The notes under the pieces: generated by a model | Told to the model about the DNA's origin: nothing | What the model saw: the letters and a program-made list of their open reading frames with translations, nothing else | Database searches by the model: none | Translations under genes and position numbers: made by a program | In this document: piece by piece, positions 33,641 to 47,870 of the stretch | Layout of the letters: the number at the start of each line of letters is the position of its first letter | Position numbering within the stretch: position 1 is the stretch's first letter | Assembly (NCBI GenBank): GCA_029204225.1 | Contig: CM055103.1 | Location: 25,496,656 to 25,559,655 of the forward strand | DNA: 63,000 nt | Source of the DNA: Diphasiastrum complanatum | Lineage: Eukaryota; Streptophyta; Lycopodiopsida; Lycopodiales; Lycopodiaceae | Direction: 5' to 3'

Positions 33641-34080
33641 ATGGCATCCATAAGCAGCATGCAGTCAAAGATCTGCACAATTTTTGACTCATCTGGGTCC
33701 AACTTTCTAGCATGGAAGGTGAAGACCTCTCTCATAGTAAAGGGAGAAAGGCTACTTCCCTGGCACCAAAGAAATGCCTACAACCACCAAGAAAGAACTA
33801 CAAGAATAGAAAAGAACGACAAGGCAGTAGCCCTGTTGTCATCATCCATTGAAGATAATCTAATGCTTGACCACGCGACACTCTCCAATGCAAGAGAGAT
33901 GTGGGATACATTGCTTACCAGATTTCAGACGAAATCACGCAATCAGATCATGCTTCTTGAAGATCAACTGACAAACTTGTGATGCAATGGCAAAGACCTC
34001 ACCTCCTTTATCAGAAAGATAAATGATCTATTCCTTTCGTTACACAATGCCGGAACAGAGAAGATCAACCCATTTGGAAG
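33641..34080 (+). pseudogene. Ty1/copia gag, N-terminal half
   Basis: ATG at 33,641. It encodes FLAWKVKTSLIVKG, then DKAVALLSSSIEDNLMLDH and EMWDTLLTRF, followed by a TGA and a continuation SFIRKINDLFLSLHNAG in the same element. This is the UBN2-type copia gag domain. It is cut off near 34,080, where chromovirus sequence begins. Confidence 0.8.
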
Positions 34081-34127
34081 ATTTATAGTTAATGTATCTT
34101 TGGATTATGAGTTAGTATTCATGTGTA

Positions 34128-34265
34128 GAGGTAAGCAATTGGAGAATTATTGCATTTCTGAGTATTTGCTTAGATAAAAAAAAGTCAGACTAAGGATAGT
34201 GATTCTTGGGTAGGAGTTAAAATTTAAGAAACAATATCTTAGACTTTTCCTTTTTTATTTTGAGG
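34128..34265 (+). pseudogene. Chromodomain remnant of a chromovirus
   Basis: The reading GKQLENYCISEYLLR followed by a decayed DSDSW block corresponds to the chromodomain pieces at 8.5 and 28.2 kb. It lies directly before a polypurine tract and LTR. Confidence 0.6.
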
Positions 34266-34291
34266 ACATATATTGTTTAAGAGAAGAAGAA

Positions 34292-34600
34292 TGTTATGGC
34301 CATATTCAGCTAAGAATTTGGACCAGTCCTAGTATGGTAGACTAGCTCTCCAGTATTCGAGATTCTATGTTAGCCTCGATTTAATTTCATGTCAAGGCCA
34401 ATCTGTAGCTTATGATCTTGAGAAGACCCGAACACTCTAATTGAGACATATGGAGTAGTGTATGTACGTGTGACTGATGTATGTATGAGGATTTCATGGG
34501 ATATGTGACCTATTTATAGTTGGATTGCATGAATTCATGCACATGACTATACCGTCTATGTATTGGAGTAGAGATCCGCCCATCGACAACTATGGTTTTT
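34292..34600 (+). repeat. 3' LTR of the chromovirus remnant
   Basis: Starts TGTTATGGCCATATTCAGC after a GAGAAGAAGAA purine tract. Includes CTATTTATAGTTGG near 34,509. Matches the minus-strand LTR at 29,105-29,464. Confidence 0.7.
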
Positions 34601-34844
34601 GAAAGATTTCAGATCCTTAAGGTCCAATCTACTTGAATGATCTTTGGTTGGAAAGAAAAATACACTACCAATCTCACCAATGTAGAAAAATCAGCATCTA
34701 CACACAAAATGATATGCAAACATCAATATAACTTGATCAAATTTGAATGAAATGATAAAGTACTATTGCTGTCCATACAAAACCAGCAAGCTACTGTATT
34801 TCACACGTGTGGATCCAAAAATAGCAGATATAGATACTCAAGAT

Positions 34845-35060
34845 CCATTGCTTGGATCCACTCCTCTTCTTTCCTTGCTTGATCTACACTTGTAGGCTCA
34901 TCCAAAGAGGTTAGGAAAGCAACATAATCTCTAGAACTACTTGCTTACCCTTTTGATCATATGTGAGCCTTGAAGGTACTTGTCTTCCTCTTGATGTTCT
35001 CCTTGGCTTTTGACTTGAAGAAGGTCCATCATCACCACCATCCAAAGTAGATGTTCCGTC
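34845..35060 (-). pseudogene. Ty1/copia polyprotein fragment (integrase-RT linker), copy 2
   Basis: Closely resembles the copy at 31,685-31,906 in the same orientation (shared GGATCCACTCCT, GAGCCTTGAAGGT and CTCCTTGGCTTTTGACTTGA blocks), with frame damage. Confidence 0.75.
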
Positions 35061-35865
35061 ATCTGCTACAATGTCCAACCAAGAGCAACCTCCATAGGGA
35101 ATTGACAGTTTTTCTCCCTTTCTACAAACTCCAATCTATTTGTCTTTCCACATGCTGATCAGACTTCAATGTGCCAATACACAACAACTCTAGGATTCAG
35201 AAATCCATATAGAAATTCGGTTCTGAATCTCTTGTTCAAAGAGGTCATAGTACCTCACCCATACATGCATCTCACACTATATCTTACAACATCTGTTATC
35301 CATGATGATAGATGTTCGTGTCACCACCCCTGCCTTGTTTTGAAAAGGGCATATGAGAGTAAGTCACATTACTCTACAACACAAATGAAATATTACAACT
35401 ATCAAGGTGACTTATCAATGTTGATGAATGCAAGTTTTGTTCGACAAGTGCTATACAGTTCTCACTCTCTGCCACATTTGTTTATTTCCTTGTTTCTCTT
35501 CACCTATTTTGTGTGATTGATTTTTGCATGAGGAATAGCTACTGCACGAGAGTCTTCTGTAGAGCATCTCCAAAACACATTTTCATTCATCTCACGATCT
35601 TCAGATTCCCTTGCACATAAATTTAGGATTCTTGAGAAATAAGTGAAATCCATGTCACATTAGAGTTGATTTCTGCATCTCCTTGCCATATTCATCTTCG
35701 AGTCAACTACAGCAAGATCGAAACAAATTAAGTTAAAATTTGTTCAATCTTTAGTACAGTCACATATTCAACGAGTTTCAACTACCTGTTCCACACGTAG
35801 ATCCAACCTTGAACATGACCAGTTTCCAGCAACAACATCCCCACCAATAGATTTTTTTTGGGGGG

Positions 35866-37332
<1,467 letters not shown>

Positions 37333-38160
37333 TGTTGGCTGATTCTGTCGAATTTTCAAGATACTCGGACAAAGCAACTCAAGAGCACCTCTCACCTTAG
37401 ACTGAGGAGGTCTCTGAGAAGACGAGACTAATGAAGACTGAGAGTTGAGTATGAGAGCCGAGGAATACTAGTTAGTAATGACAAGTAAGAACTGTGTAAG
37501 GCTCATGGTGAATCCCGGAAGATAGAATGACCATGTAGGAACTAGTATTTCTAGGCAAATGTAATAAATGCAAGTAGACCCCTCTTAAAGAAAGTAGAAT
37601 GAGCCACCTTTTGATGGTGACCTCTAGTGGAGAACATTATTCCACTTGTAATTTGTGAAATGTGGAAATTCCACTAGGATGCCACCTAAGAAGCTCTCTT
37701 GCTTATTTAAGAGACTCCCTCTTTGTGTAGAGGAGCTTTTTGTGATTTGTATCAACTCCATGCTAAAATGAGAAGAGCCTTCACAAGTTTGGTGCAACCA
37801 TTGAGCTCCTTGATCATGCTTGTTTCTTGAGTGATGCATTTATGATCTTGCCCTTCCCTCCTTTTTTTTTGTGGTTGTGGACTGTAGAGTGGATTAGATT
37901 TCATGTTTTCTTGTGGATTAATGTAGGAGCCAGCATTCAAGTAAACTAAATAGGCTGGATCTGTGGTGTGATTCTTGCATATCTCTGTACAATCTAGTTT
38001 TTGATGTTCTTGGGATGTCCAAGAATCAATAGACTGGTTGGTTTCTTGATTCTTGGACTTCTAACATGCTGTAGTTTAGTTCTTGTTTCTTTTTTATCAG
38101 TTTATACAAATGTAGCTCAGTTCAGTGTAGTGTAGGATCTGATTTCAATCCGCTTTCAGA
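37333..38160 (+). repeat. LTR, family B
   Basis: Starts TGTTGGCTGATTCTGTCG after a purine tract and has TTATTTAAGAGACTCC as a TATA-like region (about 37,703). Its first part matches the minus-strand repeat at 44,749-45,086. The 3' boundary is estimated. Confidence 0.65.
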
Positions 38161-38479
38161 GTAAGTAGCAGTAGAAACTACTAAACGTTCATTGGTTTAC
38201 ATGCTGATCTATGAATGAGCGTTCTAGGATTGCATCCTATGTAGAATGTAAGTGCATTCAAGAGTGACGTCCCTGAGTAGTCCTCTGACAGGCAGGACAT
38301 AGAATCTATACTACGACGTCTACCTGTTTCCTTCTGCCTGGTTTGGCATCGTAAAATCAAGAAACCATCTAACGAATGCCTTTGAGCAGGGTAACAAGCA
38401 AGAAACGGTTCTGAAAAAGTGGCCAGAAAGAATCGAAGAAAACAACAGGTCCTTTGGAGCAGGGGATTAGTCAACAAGA

Positions 38480-38890
38480 GTATTGCTATTTAGTGCTTAC
38501 TGCTTATATCAACCGAAGTGCATCAAACAAAGTTTCCAATTACTCAGAGATAGCTTAGAGTACGCGGCTTTGTCCATTACTATTTTGTGCTCTCATCATC
38601 TGATTTGTACAAGCGACTTACTGAATCAATCTATCTTCTCATTGCATTCAATATCATGTTAGAATGTATGATGCTTCTCTATAGTTATTTGTAACTGATA
38701 AATCTCTTATTGTTTCATCTGATCTGTTGAATACTTCAACGCTGCAATATTCAATACATCATTGTTTGGCTACGAAATCACTTTCATGCTAATGATTTCA
38801 AAGTTAGTTGCTAAAAGATTGAACGTGACTTTAGTCATTACAACTTTGTTCAATGATTGATAGGTGTAGTCATGCATTAGAAAAGAAGGC
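38480..38890 (+). repeat. LTR-like repeat, family D, plus-strand copy
   Basis: Matches the minus-strand copy at 22,753-23,270 in blocks (CTTACTG-TTAT, AATACTTCAACG, GGCTACGAAATCACTTT, GTCATGCATTAG). Confidence 0.7.
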
Positions 38891-41800
38891 GTACATGAAA
38901 TACAACAACAATGCGCATGGAGTGTGACCCTCTAATCTTGAGGGCTACATTTCCATATGTCCCGAGTGCACTAGGACATCAAAAGTTTTAGTAAGTTGTG
39001 GGAAATTGCCCTTATAGTAGTGGCTCATGTCTATTTCCATAAATGATGGAATTCTATGATGTACAAGTGGTGAAAATTTGTCTATACTTGGCTAGTTGAA
39101 TAACTCCTCTCTCATCATAATAATATATAAAATAAATAGTTGGACTAGAATCTCTACAATGACATAACCTCACCTCTTGCCAAAAATATAATTACATGCA
39201 CCACTAGAAGGCTTGTTAACATATTCCAAATACTCTTGGAATAAAACAATGAAAAGGAGACAAAATCAGTAAACAGGTTGTGGTTGGAGCTAAAACTTCA
39301 AACAAAACAAAATTTTGTAGTTACTTTTGGAAGATGACAGAACCCCAAGGAGCTAAAGACATCTTTGTCAAACTCCTAAACCTTTCACCTAAACACTACT
39401 TTAATCATAAGGGTAGGGTCCATTCACCCAAAAGAGAAAAAATCACTAAACATATTTTGTTTGGAGATACCTTTCACCTAAACACTACTCTAATACATAA
39501 GGTAGGGTCCATTCACCAAAACATCTATTGAATATCTTTCCAAGGATAGGAGCATTGGGAATATTGAGCTTACAATGTAATGGACAAAGAATGTAACTAG
39601 TTGCAAGTATTAAAAGATAAAAATGAAGTAAATGATGAAGGGTGACGATGATCTAAGACAACTAAGACCATTGCACTAGGATGCTCAATTCGTGAATGAA
39701 CCCCCTAAAAAAAAGAAACTACAAGGTGAGAACATTTTGCATTCTCAAACGCACTATTATAAGGGATGATATAATAGAATCTCTAAATTTAGCCAATGTT
39801 CAGAATGGGATATATTGATTGGCCATTCCTATCGTTAATGTCTGCTACTTATCATAAATATCAAATTTGATAATAGGTTAATGATCAATTATTTGTGCAA
39901 AATGGATACCCTATAAATAGACTATCCATTTTGCCAATTTGAGGTACCTCAAATTTTACATAATTCCACCCTAGACATTAACGTAGTGTATAGTGGATGT
40001 CGTGATGCTTTATGAATATGAGTGGTGTAAGTTTGATTCTAGGGATAAATGAGAGGACAAGTAGTTTGCCTACATTGGATCTTATTTTGTGTGAAATGGG
40101 GTCCCCAATTGATGCAACCTATGTAGCCCAATAGCCTTAACATGTTTCACAAAATGGAATGAACATAAAATACACTTGTATTCCTTGTTGAGTTTGACCA
40201 AGTGCAACTTTTGAACACATAAAGTTGTTACTTTCTCTCTCCCTCTTCAATCCAAGTTGTCCTTTACATATAGGTTGAGGACTTTCTTTCAACTTGAGGA
40301 ATAAACCACTACCAGCTTCTTTGACCATCGTCAACCATATCTTGTAAATAAGCTCAAAACTCTCCTTTGCAACTTCACGGCTATGCTCAACTTTTTAGTG
40401 GACACATTCTTCTTGATCACTGGGATAAGATTAAAAATGTCCCTTTGCTTTTTGGCACCCTTGTCGACTCTCAACCTCATGGCTCATATAATCACATTGT
40501 AACTACCAAATCTTCTAGGTACCCACCTTTCAGCTATGTCTTGTCTTTCATAAAGGTTTAATGAATGTCAACTCCTTTCATGATGCACTAGCCTCCATGT
40601 GTGGTGTGCTTGACTGCCCCACATTTTGTCCTTCACCTTTTTGAAGGTTTGCTATGTGTAGTGTCCTTGGAGTGCCCCACCTTTTGTCCTTCACAATTTC
40701 GAAGTTTTGTTATGTGTGCCTAGAGTGCCCCACAATTTGTAATTGACGATTTTGAAGTTTTGTCAGTGTTTGTTAGTGTCATACTGCATTGGGCCTCAAG
40801 AAATAGTTTTTTTTAGCTATTGACCACTAGTTGAGAACCACTAGATTTGCTAGGTTCTCATCGCCATGATGATGTACACACATATATTTATGTCTAACAA
40901 TTAATATTGCATGTTTATACACATGCAAAAATACATAAAGTTCAAGATGGCTATCACAATTTATTTGCACAATTTTTCTAAGAAAAAATAAAGTTCATAG
41001 CATCTTGCATAAAGATTGAATTTGCACTAAAGCATAATACGATTCACGAGGAGATTTGTTATTGTCATGCTACTATGTTCCATTGTCTATTTGATCAGCT
41101 ACAATGGTGAATTAAAAATATGTTGTTGTCATTTACTTTATATTGATGGGAAGTCATCTAGATTACATGTAACTTATAAATTTTAGGGTAAATTTACATG
41201 CTTCGTAACAATTAAACAATAATAATAAGCTTTTTGTTTGATATGATCCAATCAACAATTTTAAAAGAAATATGAACAATGACAATGTTTTACGATGTTT
41301 ATTTCCCTATAATGTTTGTGTGTTTATCATATAGTTTGTTGACTAGAATCTATACACAACTAGGGAAAAAACCAAAAATGGTGCATGCATATTTTGAAAG
41401 TACTCAATTCATGCTCTTCTCATTTGAGAAGTAGGAGAATGGTTTCACATTAGCATCGAAGATGAAAGAAGTTTATGTGAACCAAATCAACTCTACAATG
41501 TAGAAACCCTACTAATTATCTATAATCGCTCATATGTAACTTATGATCTGTTGCTAGGCTATTCTTGTCAAAACAAAACTTTGAGATACACATAATTTAA
41601 TTCAATTAGTTACTCCATGGTGACGCATACAAAGGCCATAAGGTTGCAAAGACCTTGATTCAAATGTTTGCAACTCTTCAATACCAAAATTTCAATTGAA
41701 AATTTTCTTTCTTGTGCCTTACTTTGTCTTTACTTTCTTTCATCTTGACACCCCTTCAAGAGGTATTTACATATTTTCTTGTAGGCTTGAGTATCTTTAC

Positions 41801-42316
41801 GCCATTGGCAATATAATACTTTTATATTTATCATGTGTTGGCTACGTATAATAGCTGATGTTGCTAGCTTGTAGTCAATAGTGGTAGTGATAAGTGGAAT
41901 ATGTGCTTTGATTCAATGGCTTCAAGAGAGCCACTAAAATAATGTAAAAGAACTTAAAAAAGCTTTATATGGAGCCAACAAAGATTGAAAAACTAGTTAC
42001 AAATGTTAAGGGCTCTCCAAGATACTTAAGTTTAATTATCTTTGGAATTTTGTTGACAAGAGGAGAAATTCCACCATTCTATGGATCTTCTGGCTCATTT
42101 TCTAAGTGAGAGTTCACCTCTCTTCTTGCCACTTGTGAATATTAATGTCTATGAGATGTTCTTTGTAGAACTGCATAACAATATTGGGTATGAAATAGGT
42201 GAAAATTTTCCAAATGGGAACTATTTGACATATTTCATAGTTTTATTAAAATTCGCCACATTTTTGTATGTTTTCAAAAACATGGGTGCACAAAATAGCC
42301 CAAAAAAAAAAGTGAC
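38891..42316. other. A/T-rich stretch without genes; two small tandem duplications
   Basis: 39,379-39,525 has two copies (period about 91) of a block containing CCTTTCACCTAAACACTAC and GGGTCCATTCACC. 40,610-40,760 has three diverged units (starts near 40,615, 40,673 and 40,726) built on TGCCCCAC, TTTGTCCTTCAC and GAAGTTTTG. I see no coding signal. Confidence 0.55.
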
Positions 42317-42460
42317 AAAAAAGAGGGGGCTAGAAAGTTACAAATCTTCAATCAAAATTTGAAATCTCATTGAAAAAAGTCCTTTGTAGAAAAAGAGGGG
42401 GCTAGAAAATTACAAATCTTCATTTAAAATTTAAAATCTCATTGAAAAAAGTCCTTTGTA
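42317..42460. repeat. 72-bp tandem duplication
   Basis: Two adjacent units beginning AAAAAGAGGGGGCTAGAAA and ending AAAAAAGTCCTTTGT, with period 72. Confidence 0.85.
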
Positions 42461-42806
42461 AAATTCATTGATACTTGCACAAAATTATTATTCTATCAGG
42501 AGCATATTAAATACAATAATAATTGTACAACAAGCTATTAAGATACGGATACTTTGAAAGACACCACCATCTTCTATCAAACATTAAACTGAAATACAAT
42601 GAGAATTGGACTTCAATATTCTTTTAAGGCATATTTACAAATTTAAGTTCAACATCATGAATGAAATCAATACAAGCTTTTAAAAACATAGTTTTAAGTA
42701 AAGAATATTCTAGCGTCTCTATTTTGTTGGGCTGTGATATCTAAATTCAATATTTCTCATTCTTTCTATATGATCGTTGGGTTTGTGAGAAGAACATTTA
42801 GTATGA

Positions 42807-42963
42807 GGACAAAAAATAGATAAGAAAAATGGGCCATGAACCCTGAATTCGATCCCTAAGATCGAATTGAGGGTTCAATAGTTTTTTTTTTTTGAACCCT
42901 CAATTTGACCCCAATGATCACTTAGAGGGTATGTAGCCCACTTTTCTTATCTATTTTTTGTCC
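42807..42963. mobile_element. Foldback MITE-like element
   Basis: 157 bp that is almost entirely an inverted repeat. The arm GGACAAAAAATAGATAAG...GAATTGAGGGTTCAA pairs with its complement on the right, with only a T-rich loop near 42,886. No clear target duplication is visible. Confidence 0.75.
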
Positions 42964-43104
42964 CCAGAATAAGTTTTCTTGTTACAAACCCAATTATGAG
43001 CACTTTTTATATCATTTCATCCAAATTTACAAACACAAATTGACAAGGTTTTCAACAACGTAATCATTTTTACTACCAACTATCAAATGCAATATCGCTT
43101 GTGA

Positions 43105-43310
43105 TTCGATCCCTAAGATTGAATTGAGGGTTCAATAATTTTTTTTTATGAACCCTCAATTCGATCCCAATGATCACTTGGAGGGTCTGCAGCCCAATTT
43201 ACTTATCTATTTTTTGTTCCCATAATGAGTTTTCTTGTCACAAGCCCATTCATGAGCACTTTTTATATCATTTCATCCAAATGTACAAACAGAAATTGAC
43301 AAAGTTATAT
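43105..43310. repeat. Direct duplicate of foldback element plus flank
   Basis: Repeats 42,849-43,055 with a 257-bp offset, including the loop, the right arm and about 80 bp of right flank (TTATATCATTTCATCCAAAT). The left arm tip is missing. Confidence 0.8.
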
Positions 43311-44748
43311 TTGTCAACATTATAGCGGAAACTTACATATTCTTTGTCCCAATCATCTTTATTTTGTGTTGAGAAATTCCAACTTTCATGCTTAAAAATG
43401 TGGTTTTGTGACAAAATTTTCGTTCTCTTTAGAAATTTTTGAATTGATTCTAGGTATGAACCTTTAGTGTTGTTTTCTAGAACTTTTGCACAAAATATAT
43501 GTCGAAATATCATTAGTATAAAACTTTTATCAGTGAGTCATAAAGAATTTATGGGGTTGGCATTTTCAATATTTTTATTTTTTGTTGAATGTTTTGAAAT
43601 TCATATCAACAAATTGTTGACTTGTTTTATTGAATTTCGAAGCAATTTAGAGAAGTTTACTACACAAGTTTCTATTTTAGTTTATTTTGTAAGAGATTAT
43701 ATGCTGATAAGTTTTTACTAATCGATTTCCATGTAATGTTTTTTGACATAGAGTTTTTTAATTATGTTTATTGTTGTCATTTGTATCCTGCAAGCCCTCT
43801 TTGAAATATACACTATACATATTTGCTCTTTGCGTTGTAGATATGGCATTATACTTCTTGATGCCAATTAAAGTTTTACGACATTAAATGATGTTATGTT
43901 CACCTTTACTACTTCAAATTACAATATCCTTAAATTTGACATACTTTAGCTATAGCAAAATGTTTGAAGTACAATTTGTTTTAAAATCCAAAATTTAATG
44001 TGCTTCTTTAAATTTAAATTTAAATTTTGGTTGAATTTTTTTAAGAGTGTCAAAATTTGACCCACTTGTCTAAAATCAATAAAAAAACTAAGTTCTTTGA
44101 GGAATCTTCAAATAGGTAACCTACAATGTTAACTATTCAATACACAATAGCGTTTCACGTGCCCAATCTAAATGTAGTCAATGCTGTGAAAATGAAATTG
44201 ATGCTTAGTATTTGTTTTTTTAATTGATTTGAATGTTGTTTGTGGCTATTGTGATGTTTTTTAATTCTTTTGTGTCATCAACATAGATGTTCATTGTTTG
44301 TTCTCTATTCTTGGCTTAATTCTTGCAATTATGGCTATGGTGTGGGTAAGGCACATGAAATTCCTAATATTAGAGCAATAGATCCAATGAACATAGGCAA
44401 GCAATATGAATCTCATAGAGATAAAGTTTTTATAATCTCTTGAGAAAAGGCTCTTTTGATTTCCAATTTAATAAGAAAATTAGGCCATTTTGGACCTAAT
44501 TTTTCTCATCTTCCTTTTTTTCTTTTTGGTATGATATGATGTTATGTTTTTGGTTCTTACCTTTTTGGAAGGCTTCCTTTTTTTTTTTTAAGTTGTGTTT
44601 TGAAAATGTTATGGTAAGAGAGCGTCATTTTTTGTTGTTTTTATAAGTAAAGGAGGATGTTAAAATTATGTTGTGACTATTGAAGACCATGAGTTTTCAA
44701 ATTGATGTTCCTAAACAAACTACTTCTTGATATCTTTGTGGGATATGT
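43311..44748. other. A/T-rich stretch, nothing recognised
   Basis: No coding or structural signal beyond homopolymer runs. Confidence 0.5.
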
Positions 44749-45086
44749 TTAGATAATATGTGTTTTTTTTTGTACCTTTGTAGGTACAATACCATTGGAC
44801 TTGATATACCCATAAAGTACATGTACCTTCACCAAGTACAATACTTCTTTTCCCCATGCCTTCATCAACTTTGCCATCTGTCTCTCTAAACTCTTCCATC
44901 TTTCGGGATTCACCATGAGGCCTACACAGTTCTTGCTTGTCATTACTACTAGTATTCCTCAGCTCTCATATTCGGCTCTCAGTCTTCGTTTGTATCGTCT
45001 TCTCAGAGACTTCCTCGGTCTAAGATGAGAGGTGCTCTCGGGTAGCTCTATCCGAGTATCTTGGGGATTCGTCAGAATCAGCCAAC
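44749..45086 (-). repeat. LTR fragment, family B, minus strand
   Basis: The minus strand starts TGTTGGCTGATTCTGACG at 45,086. It shares GATACTCGGA, AGCACCTCTCA, GTCTCTGAGAAGACGA and ATGACAAG-AAGAACTGTGTA with the plus-strand LTR at 37,333. Confidence 0.7.
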
Positions 45087-45945
45087 ATAGATCCATCAAG
45101 ATTATCTACGTTGAGACCAATCTTACCTTGAAAATCCATGTGGAACTTAGTCTATGTGACAATGATAACTAATAGTGTACATTTAATCATACATACATAC
45201 AAATGCATAGAAACATTGTCAGCTATGTTGTCTAGCAGCAATCATGGTTTTTACTATTCCAATTAAGGTGGCAGTCGTGGCTGTCACTATTTGAACATGT
45301 GGTGATGTGGATGTTGTCGTTGTCAAAACAGTTGCATAGTGCAAAAGCTAGCTGGTATAGGTGAGTAGCTTTATTTAGAGTGATACCATGTCATTTAGAC
45401 AGTCGACAATCTGTCGATTTGAGTCACAATCGAATAGGCTGGAAGAGTCCATGTCTTGCTTTTTAAAAGTGAATTGTATTCAGTCTCCATAGCCTTGTGC
45501 CAATTATTTGCATCAGAATTTGATAAGGCTTCTACAGCTGTCACCGGTACATCATGAGTCGTAAAGGCTTGTGGAATGAACCTATTAGGCTTATGTATGA
45601 TTTGAGCAGATCTGTAGGTTGTGACTAGTCAAAAGTCACTGGAGTTGTTGAAACAAACTCCTATATTTGTTGTTCTGCTTGAAATAAATGAATTTTTCTT
45701 CTAAGTATACTACATCTCACGAACAACCATTTATCCTTAAGGTATGCAACAAATCTTGTGGCTTTATGACATGATGAGCAACCAATGAATATATTTTTAT
45801 AGCTAACCAAATCAAGGTTTATCCTTAGGTCATAAGGGATTTGTACATAGCATAGACAACCAAAGACTCATAGATGCTTGAGGCTTGTACTCATAATAGG
45901 CTTTTAAAGGAGTCTTGGAGTTAATTGCTTTTGTACTAGAGTAAT
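45087..45945 (-). pseudogene. Ty1/copia pol remnant (linker and RT entry), minus strand
   Basis: The minus-strand reading shows a KSPLKAYYEYKP-like target-recognition block, a decayed linker, then WHKAMETEYNSLLKSKTWTL, the canonical start of copia reverse transcriptase. The rest of RT is lost before the LTR at 45,086. Confidence 0.7.
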
Positions 45946-45984
45946 ACTTGTGAAAGATTTCTAGTCAAAAATGCTATTTTTGTA

Positions 45985-46410
45985 TATCTGGCAATTGAGG
46001 CCAATTTTCATATTAGACTTAAAGTTTGACTTTTCAGACTCTAATTAGTTTAAGTTTCATTTGAATAGACACTTTTTGAAAGTGTGGGAGAGTTGTTAGT
46101 TGAGTCTGAGTAGATTCAAATTTAAAAGTTGGGTACATTGAATCTGGACCCAAAAATATTAGGGTTTACATTTTGGAGGGAAAGCCAAGTGGCCAAATAG
46201 AGTTTGGACCTGCTATAAAAGTATGTAACTCATGGAGAAGCAAATCTTCTCTCTTCTCTATATCATTTCATCTTATACATGGTTCTCTTGGGTTCTACTA
46301 TCCATTGGTGCACTATACTTGTGATTGCCTGTAATTCTATGTGTAGAATGATCAATATTTGCTATTTTTAGATCCACATGTGTGAAATACAATAGCTTGC
46401 TAGTTTTGTA
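45985..46410 (+). repeat. Copia LTR, plus strand
   Basis: Has GCTATAAAAGTATG (about 46,212) as a TATA box and shares CTGGCAATTGAGGCCAAT, ACTTTT-GAAAGTG and CCATTGGTGCACTAT with the inverted copy at 47,871-48,330. Ends are estimated. Confidence 0.7.
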
Positions 46411-46985
46411 TGGACGAAGATTCGTTTGAAGAAAAAAATCATATCCATCAATGATTTGGTGAAGATATCAAGGCTTGAGCATGCTAGAGAGGATTCTACA
46501 CCAAAATTGAGTTTCTTGCATATGTAGATTGGATCTTTTGTAGATCAAAACCCTATGTAGAGTTATAAAATTGTTCAATTCTGATTTCTCATTTCACTTA
46601 TTGGATTTGGCTGATTTTTGGATCATTAGAAAAGCCTAAGAGGTGGCTAATAGATTGCATATCAAATTTTCAGCATTTGCATGTAGAATTTGAAAATTTC
46701 AATTTTTTGTGATTTTGTCAAAACCCTAATTTTGATTGGATCACTAGATAGTGAGGTTACTGAACTTCATTTGAGTGTTTCAACCTTAGGAAGTGGCAAG
46801 AGTCATAAGATTGAGGACAGATTATAGGTTGGTCAAGACTTCACTATTCTATGTGTTGATTTGTGCTAGAAGAGATTTGTGTAGTTTCAAATCTTTGTGA
46901 TTTTTCTTTGAAAACCTTTGTTGTTGTTCAATGGAGTGCTTTGTGCATTGAAACAGGTTGAAAGAGAAGATCGGGTCATTGCTAC

Positions 46986-47869
46986 ATGGCTACATCAAGT
47001 GGAGGCATGTTGGAAGCCAATGATAGGCTTACCTCAAGTAGCTATTCATTGTGAAAAGTGAGGATGTAATCACTTATTGAGATGAATGATGTTTTGGATA
47101 TTGTTGTAGGTTTGGAAGAGAGGCCAGCAACACAACAAGAACAATTGAGGTATGATAGGAGGGCCAAAAGGGCTCTACACATGATAAGATGAATGAGCTT
47201 CTTAAGGAAGTTGGTAAATGTACTTCATCAAGTGAGGCTTGGAAAGCTTTGGAGAAGCTTTATGAGTCGAAGGCTACTTCTAGAGTGTTGACTCTAAGAA
47301 GAAAAATCTTTTCTTGTTTGCAAAAGAGTGAAGAAAGTCCCAACACTTTTGTTTTGAGAGTGAAAGCATTGAATGATGAGTTAGCTTGCATTGATGAGAA
47401 CATTAAGGAAGGAGAGCTTGTTCAAGTGATTCTTAATGGTTTGTTGGATGCTCAGTCTAACATTGTTCAAAGTTTAGCTATTCAAAATACTTTGCCAAGT
47501 TTGATGGATCTTCAAGAGATCTTGATCATTGAAAAAGATAGGCTTCAAGCAAGAGGTTGATCTACATCAACACCTCAAGAGGAGGCTATGCTCACAAAGG
47601 GCAAATTCAAGGGAAAAAGCAAAAGCAAGTGGTCTAAAGGGCAAGATCAAGGGGAGGCTTTTTCAAATGGCAAAAAGAAGGATAGATTAAAGCTCAAGTG
47701 CTTCTATTGTGGCATCAAAGGACACTTTGCAAGTGAGTGCTACAAGAAGAAGAGAGATCAAGGAGACAAGGAAGGTAATCTTACTCTTGATGAGGATGGT
47801 TTGGATGTTCGAGATGCAAATGACGATGCTTTTGTGATGTCTTCATGTATGCTTGCACAAATACGGTAA
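46986..47869 (+). pseudogene. Ty1/copia gag with zinc knuckle
   Basis: Begins MATSSGGMLEANDRL. It then has a stop where copia gag normally has Trp, a second stop, and MNDVLDIVVGLEERPA. After a frameshift near 47,185 it continues with SSSEAWKALEKLYESKATSR (UBN2 domain) and a further TGA at 47,558. It ends with a CCHC knuckle CFYCGIKGHFASECYKKK. Order and spacing are normal for copia gag. It is non-functional because of three stops and one frameshift. Confidence 0.85.
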
Positions 47870-47870
47870 G

